Shown here one piece after another: positions 59,648 through 64,000 of a stretch of 64,000 nucleotides of DNA. The position numbers were made by a program, and so were the translations under genes. The stretch comes from HGM04593 sp045660825. GTDB lineage: Bacteria; Bacteroidota; Bacteroidia; Bacteroidales; Bacteroidaceae. Positions within the stretch are counted from its first letter, which is position 1. Each line of letters begins with the position of its first letter. The notes under the pieces were generated by a model. The model was not told the origin of the DNA and searched no databases. It saw only the letters and a program-made list of their open reading frames with translations. The stretch covers positions 1 to 64,000 of the forward strand of contig JAZREN010000053.1 of the NCBI GenBank assembly GCA_045660825.1, in the 5' to 3' direction.

Positions 59648-60943
59648 ATGAATTTTGTACAGGAATTAAAATGGAGAGGCATGATCCAGGACATGACTCC
59701 CGGAACAGAAGAGCAGTTGCAGAAGGAGTTGACAAGTGCATACTTGGGTATTGACCCTACTGCCGATTCGTTGCACATCGGTCACCTTGTTGGTGTGATG
59801 ATGTTGCGTCATTTCCAGCTTTGTGGTCACAAGCCCATTGCGCTCATCGGTGGTGCAACAGGTATGATTGGTGACCCTTCGGGCAAGTCAAAGGAGCGTG
59901 TGCTAATTGACGAGGAGAAGTTGCGTCACAATCAGGAGGCACTGAAGAAACAGCTTTCACGCTTCCTTGACTTTGACAGCGATGCGCCAAATGCAGCTGT
60001 GCTTGTGAACAACTACGATTGGATGAAAGAGTTCACATTCCTCGATTTCATCCGCAACATCGGTAAGATGATTACCGTGAACTACATGATGTCAAAAGAC
60101 TCTGTTAAGCGTCGCCTCTCGGGTGAGGCCGGCACAGACGGTATGTCATTTACAGAGTTTACCTACCAGCTTCTTCAGGGCTATGACTATGTTCACCTCA
60201 ACGAGACTCACGGCTGTAAGTTGCAGCTTGGTGGTGCCGATCAGTGGGGTAACATCACTACCGGTACCGAGATGATACGCAAGATGTCGGGCAATGAGGT
60301 GTTTGCCCTCACCTGTCCGCTCATCACCAAGGCCGATGGCAAGAAATTCGGTAAGACTGAGCAGGGCAACATCTGGCTCGACAAGCGCTATACATCACCT
60401 TACCGTTTCTACCAGTTCTGGTTAAACGTGAGCGACGAGGATGCCGAGAAGTATATTAAGATCTTTACCTCTATCTGCCGCGAGGAGATTGAGGCTCTTG
60501 TCGCAGAGCATGCTCAGGCTCCGCACTTGCGTCTGTTGCAGAAGCGTCTTGCAATGGAGGTTACAGTGCTTGTTCATGGCGAGGAGGAGTACAACAAGGC
60601 TGTTGAGGCATCGGGTATTCTCTTTGGCAATGCTTCAACCGATGCACTCCGTTCACTCGACGAGGATACATTGCTTGCTGTGTTCGATGGCGTTCCACAG
60701 TTTGAGGTGTCACGCGAGGCGCTTGCCGAGGGCGTGAAGGCTGTAGATCTCACAACTGACCTTGCTGCAATCTTCGCTTCAAAGGGCGAGATGCGCAAGC
60801 TTGTTCAGGGTGGTGGCGTTTCTATAAATAAGGAGAAACTTGCGGCATTCGACCAGGTTATCAACAGCGAAAATCTGCTCAACGACAAGTATATTCTTGT
60901 TCAAAAGGGTAAAAAGAACTATTACCTTATTATTGTAAAGTAA
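59648..60943 (+). CDS. tyrS: Tyrosyl-tRNA synthetase
   Basis: Class I synthetase of 431 residues. HIGH motif in SLHIGHLVG (43-46), the tyrosine-binding TYQLLQGYDYVHL and GGADQWGNIT, and KFGKT (233-237) as the KMSKS-type loop, characteristic of the bacterial TyrRS. The C-terminal S4 domain (about 365-431, LVQGGGVSINKEKL) binds tRNA. Followed by a strong terminator. Confidence 0.96.
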   Translation: MNFVQELKWRGMIQDMTPGTEEQLQKELTSAYLGIDPTADSLHIGHLVGVMMLRHFQLCGHKPIALIGGATGMIGDPSGKSKERVLIDEEKLRHNQEALKKQLSRFLDFDSDAPNAAVLVNNYDWMKEFTFLDFIRNIGKMITVNYMMSKDSVKRRLSGEAGTDGMSFTEFTYQLLQGYDYVHLNETHGCKLQLGGADQWGNITTGTEMIRKMSGNEVFALTCPLITKADGKKFGKTEQGNIWLDKRYTSPYRFYQFWLNVSDEDAEKYIKIFTSICREEIEALVAEHAQAPHLRLLQKRLAMEVTVLVHGEEEYNKAVEASGILFGNASTDALRSLDEDTLLAVFDGVPQFEVSREALAEGVKAVDLTTDLAAIFASKGEMRKLVQGGGVSINKEKLAAFDQVINSENLLNDKYILVQKGKKNYYLIIVK

Positions 60944-60973
60944 TAGCAGATATAAGCGAATTTTTATGGATTC

Positions 60974-61007
60974 GGCGCTCGTTCCCCATGGTGCGAGCGC
61001 CTTTTTT
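60974..61007 (+). terminator. Terminator of tyrS
   Basis: GGCGCTCG (60974-60981) pairs with CGAGCGCC (60994-61001), 12-nt loop, then TTTTTT. Confidence 0.85.
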
Positions 61008-61067
61008 AATGTTTAGTACTCTTTTTTGAAAAAGTTTTAGGTGAAGCATAAAAAAATGTCGTTAATG

Positions 61068-61099
61068 TTTGGATAGTATAAAAAATGTTCTTACCTTTG
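61068..61099 (+). promoter_or_regulatory. Promoter of tRNA-His
   Basis: TTTG (61068-61071), 20 bp, TACCTTTG (61092-61099), full consensus; the -7 box and following CAACGC are the same as at the tRNA-Lys genes. Confidence 0.75.
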
Positions 61100-61128
61100 C
61101 AACGCTTTTGAAAAACAGAGAGCAATAT

Positions 61129-61203
61129 GGTGGCTGTAGTTCAGCTGGTTAGAGCGTCAGATTGTGGTTCTGAATGTCGTCGGTTCGAATCCGATCAGCC
61201 ACC
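61129..61203 (+). tRNA. tRNA-His (anticodon GTG)
   Basis: Cloverleaf with acceptor GTGGCTG/CAGCCAC, D arm GTTC...GAGC, anticodon arm TCAGA-TTGTGGT-TCTGA, T arm GTCGG-TTCGAAT-CCGAT and discriminator C. The extra G at position -1, specific to tRNA-His, is encoded at 61129. CCA is not encoded. Confidence 0.95.
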
Positions 61204-61209
61204 CTCGAG

Positions 61210-61245
61210 TTAGGAAACAAGAAATTGTTTCCTAATTTTGTTTTT
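61210..61245 (+). terminator. Terminator of tRNA-His
   Basis: TTAGGAAACAA (61210-61220) pairs perfectly with TTGTTTCCTAA (61225-61235), loop GAAA, then TTTTGTTTTT. Confidence 0.85.
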
Positions 61246-61288
61246 ATTGGTCAATCCCATTCGAATAGAAACCAGAAAGGGTATTAAA

Positions 61289-62461
61289 ATGAAACTTTAT
61301 ATATTCAACCCCGAGAACGATCTTGCCCTTGCCGATGGTAGCTTCAATTATTGCCCGCCGCCGGCTGCCATGTGCATTGCCAAGGATTTGGCATCGTTGC
61401 CGCTTTGGTATGCGGGTAAGGATGATGCCGTTTTTCTTTCTAACGGGCATCTGCAGTTCCGTGACACCATGGCAACAATGTTTGAATTGCCCTGTGCATA
61501 TGCTACGTCAATGAAGTCGGCCGTAACGGCGCTCTCTCCTTGGGGGTGGAGTGCGCAGATGCGTCATCGCTTTTTCAAGGCAATGCGATTTGGCAAGGGG
61601 GTGTTGCCCTCTGATGCAGAAATTGAAAGAATGCGTAATCTCTCCAGCCGTGTGCTTACGATAGATGTGCTCACCGAATTGCGCGCTGCCGGGATTGACA
61701 CTCCGCCATTGCCGCGGTATATGAATAACCTTGACAATGTCATTACGTTTGTAGATAGCCATGACCGTTGTGTGGTGAAAGCCCCGTGGTCGGGTAGCGG
61801 TAAAGGGATAATGTGGGGGATTGGACATGCCGAGGAACCATTGGTGCATTTTTGTAAAGGTGTCATAAGGCGTCAGGGAGGTGTAGTCTGCGAACATTTC
61901 CTTAATGTAAAGCAGGAATTTGCGATGGAGTTCTATGCCGATGTTGCCGGTGTGCAGTTTGTGGGTTACTCGTTGTTCACGGCCGAGAATGGTGCTTATG
62001 TGGGTAATATGCTTGCGCCTGATGATGATATTGAAGAAGTACTAACCGCTTATATATCAAAGGAGAAACTTGCTGCAGCGCGTGAGGCTTTATGTGGTAT
62101 CATGCAAAAACAGTTGTCCGGCAGTGGGTATTGTGGCTATTTCGGTATTGATATGATGCTTTATGACAATGGTGACGGGTGTCGCCTGAACCCTTGTATG
62201 GAGATAAATTTGAGAATGAACATGGGAGTCGTTTCACGCATTTTTTATGACCGCTTTGTTGCATGTGGACGTAAAGGCATTTATCGTGTCAGATTTTTCA
62301 AGCAACCAGGTGAGGCCTACAGTTTTCACAAGGAAATGCAGGCTGCACACCCGTTGGTGGTTGAGAACTCCAGAGTGGTTGGTGGTTATATGAGTCTTGT
62401 ACCTGTAACTCCGGAGAATAGATACGTTGCCTATGTGACAATTGGTGATGATATTTGTTGA
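61289..62461 (+). CDS. Conserved Bacteroidales hypothetical protein, possibly ATP-grasp-like
   Basis: A 390-residue cytoplasmic protein. It opens MKLYIFNPENDLALADG, and later has VVKAPWSGSGKGIMWG, which looks like the Lys and Gly-rich loop of an ATP-grasp nucleotide site, followed by CEHFLNVKQEFAMEFY and a late acidic pair CMEINLRMNMGVV, where ATP-grasp enzymes place metal ligands (E, N). The substrate is unknown. The longer frame that begins at 61238 overlaps the tRNA terminator and is rejected. The ATP-grasp reading rests on motif spacing only. Confidence 0.75.
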   Translation: MKLYIFNPENDLALADGSFNYCPPPAAMCIAKDLASLPLWYAGKDDAVFLSNGHLQFRDTMATMFELPCAYATSMKSAVTALSPWGWSAQMRHRFFKAMRFGKGVLPSDAEIERMRNLSSRVLTIDVLTELRAAGIDTPPLPRYMNNLDNVITFVDSHDRCVVKAPWSGSGKGIMWGIGHAEEPLVHFCKGVIRRQGGVVCEHFLNVKQEFAMEFYADVAGVQFVGYSLFTAENGAYVGNMLAPDDDIEEVLTAYISKEKLAAAREALCGIMQKQLSGSGYCGYFGIDMMLYDNGDGCRLNPCMEINLRMNMGVVSRIFYDRFVACGRKGIYRVRFFKQPGEAYSFHKEMQAAHPLVVENSRVVGGYMSLVPVTPENRYVAYVTIGDDIC

Positions 62462-62509
62462 AACTTATGTTTTTATTACTATATTAGCGGTTGATTAATA
62501 GATCTTAGA

Positions 62510-64000
62510 ATGAACAATACAATACAGAATAGAGTGGAGGCATTGCGCGCATATATGCGTGGTGCCGGTCTTGATGCTTTTATAGTTGTGAGCAGTGACC
62601 CGCATAGCAGCGAATATGTTGCCGATTGCTGGAAATCGCGTGAGTGGATATCGGGCTTTGACGGTTCGGCGGGAACTGCAGTGGTAACAGCAGACAAGGC
62701 TCTCCTGTGGACCGACTCGCGTTATTGGCTTGCTGCAGAGAAATTACTTGCAGGTACTGGTTTTGAACTTATGAAGGACGGTGCAGCAGACACACCATCC
62801 ATAACTTCATGGTTGTGTACACATCTTTCTGAAGGAGCGACTGTAGGCATTGACGGTGCTTTGTGTACTATTGCCGAGGCAACAAATTGGAGTGGCGAAT
62901 TGGCTTTTGCCGGTATCAAGTTCAAGGCAACGGATGATCCGTTTGCTTCAATTTGGGAAAATCGCCCGTCACAGCCAATGAGTAAAGCCGAGGTTCTTCC
63001 ATTGGAGGTGTGTGGTGAAAGAAGCGCCGACAAGATTGCGCGTCTGCGCCAAGCGCTTGCTACAAATGGTGCCGACGGTATGTTGGTTACCATGCTTGAC
63101 GAGGTTGCATGGCTCACCAATATGCGTGGTTGCGATGTCGATTACAATCCTGTGCTTGTGGCATATATGCTTGTTACAAGCGAGAGTGCGACGATATTTA
63201 TCTGTGAAGAAAAACTCTCGGCTGAGGTCAAGACGTATCTTGAAGGTGAAGGAATAGATGTTGCACCATATGATGCTGTATGGGATGCATTGCGTCAATA
63301 CATAGCCCCGTCACTGCTTATGCAACCAAATAAATGCAACAGTGCAGCAATTGAGTGCTTGAATGTGGATTGTGCTCCGTTATTCAAGGACTCTCCGGTT
63401 GCCGCAATGAAGGCTGTGAAGAATGATGTGGAGATTACCGGCTTCAAAAAGGCAATGCTAAGCGAGGGTATTGCAATGGTGAAGTTGCTGCGCTGGTTGA
63501 AGCCTGCCGTTGAGCAGGGTGGCATAACCGAACTTGACGTTGATAAAAAACTGACCGAGTTAAGGAGTGCTGATGCAAATTTCCGCGGCTTGAGCTTTGC
63601 GACTATTGCGGCTTATGGTGCCAATGCTGCCATTGTACACTATGAGCCTACGCCCGAGTCCGATACTCCACTTGCAGAGCGTGGTTTCCTGTTGCTCGAC
63701 TGTGGAGGACAGTATCTTGGTGGAACAACCGATGTGACACGTACAATCCCACTCGGAGAACTCACAGACGAGGAGCGTGAGGACTATACACGCGTGCTCA
63801 AGGGGCACATATCACTTGCTATGGCGAAGTTTCCAAAGGGCACCTGTGGCACACAGCTTGATGTGCTTGCACGCCAATGGCTGTGGCAGGTTGGCGAGAA
63901 CTACCTGCACGGCACTGGGCACGGTGTGGGGCACTTCCTCAATGTACACGAAGGCCCTCACCAGATAAGGATGAACAATATGCCTGCTGTTCTTGAACCC
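62510..64000 (+). CDS. Xaa-Pro aminopeptidase (M24B), 3' end outside window
   Basis: The frame opens at ATG 62510 (MNNTIQNRVEALRAYMRGAG) and is still open at base 64000, giving 497 codons of an expected 590-600. Two N-terminal creatinase domains (about 5-135 and 160-300) are followed by the pita-bread metallopeptidase domain. Metal ligands visible: Asp in LLLDCGGQ, Asp in GGTTDVTRT and His in HGTGHGVGHFLNVHEG; the two Glu ligands lie beyond the window. It removes an N-terminal residue before proline. The three-domain layout is that of the eukaryotic-like cytosolic APP1 type. A TATATTAG box lies at 62480-62487. Confidence 0.93.
   Translation, partial: MNNTIQNRVEALRAYMRGAGLDAFIVVSSDPHSSEYVADCWKSREWISGFDGSAGTAVVTADKALLWTDSRYWLAAEKLLAGTGFELMKDGAADTPSITSWLCTHLSEGATVGIDGALCTIAEATNWSGELAFAGIKFKATDDPFASIWENRPSQPMSKAEVLPLEVCGERSADKIARLRQALATNGADGMLVTMLDEVAWLTNMRGCDVDYNPVLVAYMLVTSESATIFICEEKLSAEVKTYLEGEGIDVAPYDAVWDALRQYIAPSLLMQPNKCNSAAIECLNVDCAPLFKDSPVAAMKAVKNDVEITGFKKAMLSEGIAMVKLLRWLKPAVEQGGITELDVDKKLTELRSADANFRGLSFATIAAYGANAAIVHYEPTPESDTPLAERGFLLLDCGGQYLGGTTDVTRTIPLGELTDEEREDYTRVLKGHISLAMAKFPKGTCGTQLDVLARQWLWQVGENYLHGTGHGVGHFLNVHEGPHQIRMNNMPAVLEP

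Overview
The window is chromosomal DNA of a member of the Bacteroidales (Bacteroidota), most likely an anaerobic gut or oral lineage. The evidence is of four kinds. First, family content: DUF4251, DUF4296 and DUF4919 proteins, a BspA-type leucine-rich-repeat surface protein, a TamL-type lipoprotein, GH43 and GH13 enzymes, and secreted proteins with Por/T9SS-like C-termini. Second, [FeFe]-hydrogenase maturation genes. Third, promoters of the Bacteroidetes type: TTTG, 19-21 bp, then TAnnTTTG, seen in clean form about ten times. Fourth, the near absence of Shine-Dalgarno sequences. I cannot fix genus or species. No phage, transposase, plasmid or CRISPR is visible; most of the window is vertically inherited core genome.

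Layout. 1-2.3 kb: hydG (cut by the window edge) and hydF. 2.4-8.4 kb: a minus-strand operon SDR -> aldehyde dehydrogenase -> BASS-family transporter -> PlsC-like acyltransferase -> outer-membrane barrel. 8.5-11 kb: MscS channel, hotdog thioesterase, small lipoprotein, then a structured intergenic region. 11-18.6 kb: ispE, dnaB, trpS, pheT, yebC. 19-20.6 kb: membrane protein/Xre pair and a DUF4251 gene whose reading frame continues after its TGA into a Pro/Gly-rich tail. 20.8-26 kb: GH43-like lipoprotein with nagB, then S37-type peptidase, an orphan FecE-like ATPase and a MalY-like lyase. 26-31 kb: BspA-like protein, Nif3, C4 zinc-ribbon protein. 31-34.6 kb: umuDC, uncharacterised small genes, HAD hydrolase. 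34.6-35 kb: two identical tRNA-Lys genes in a tandem duplication. 35-39.5 kb: lrgAB and a fabD-amylase-DUF4919 unit. 39.6-44.4 kb: FKBP isomerase, BadF-type sugar kinase, AmpG-like transporter, glutamate dehydrogenase. 44.7-48.3 kb: a 1216-residue secreted repeat protein. 48.5-49.9 kb: a kinase-RapZ fusion. 50-61 kb: ileS, a DksA-like protein, lspA, DUF4296 lipoprotein, TrmH, TamL, an MBL hydrolase, tyrS and tRNA-His. The right end holds a conserved hypothetical protein and a truncated Xaa-Pro aminopeptidase.

Functional themes. (1) Translation: four aminoacyl-tRNA synthetases, three tRNAs, a rRNA/tRNA methyltransferase. (2) Envelope biogenesis and amino-sugar recycling: lspA, tamL, nagB, an AmpG-like importer next to a BadF kinase (MurT/MurK-like), and an APH-RapZ fusion. 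(3) A lipid-oriented operon in which an SDR16C-like dehydrogenase and a class-3 aldehyde dehydrogenase could oxidise a hydrophobic alcohol to an acid in two steps. The least explained items are this operon, the TGA-interrupted DUF4251 frame, a pseudoknot-like inverted-repeat region at 10.93-11.12 kb, and the kinase-RapZ fusion.
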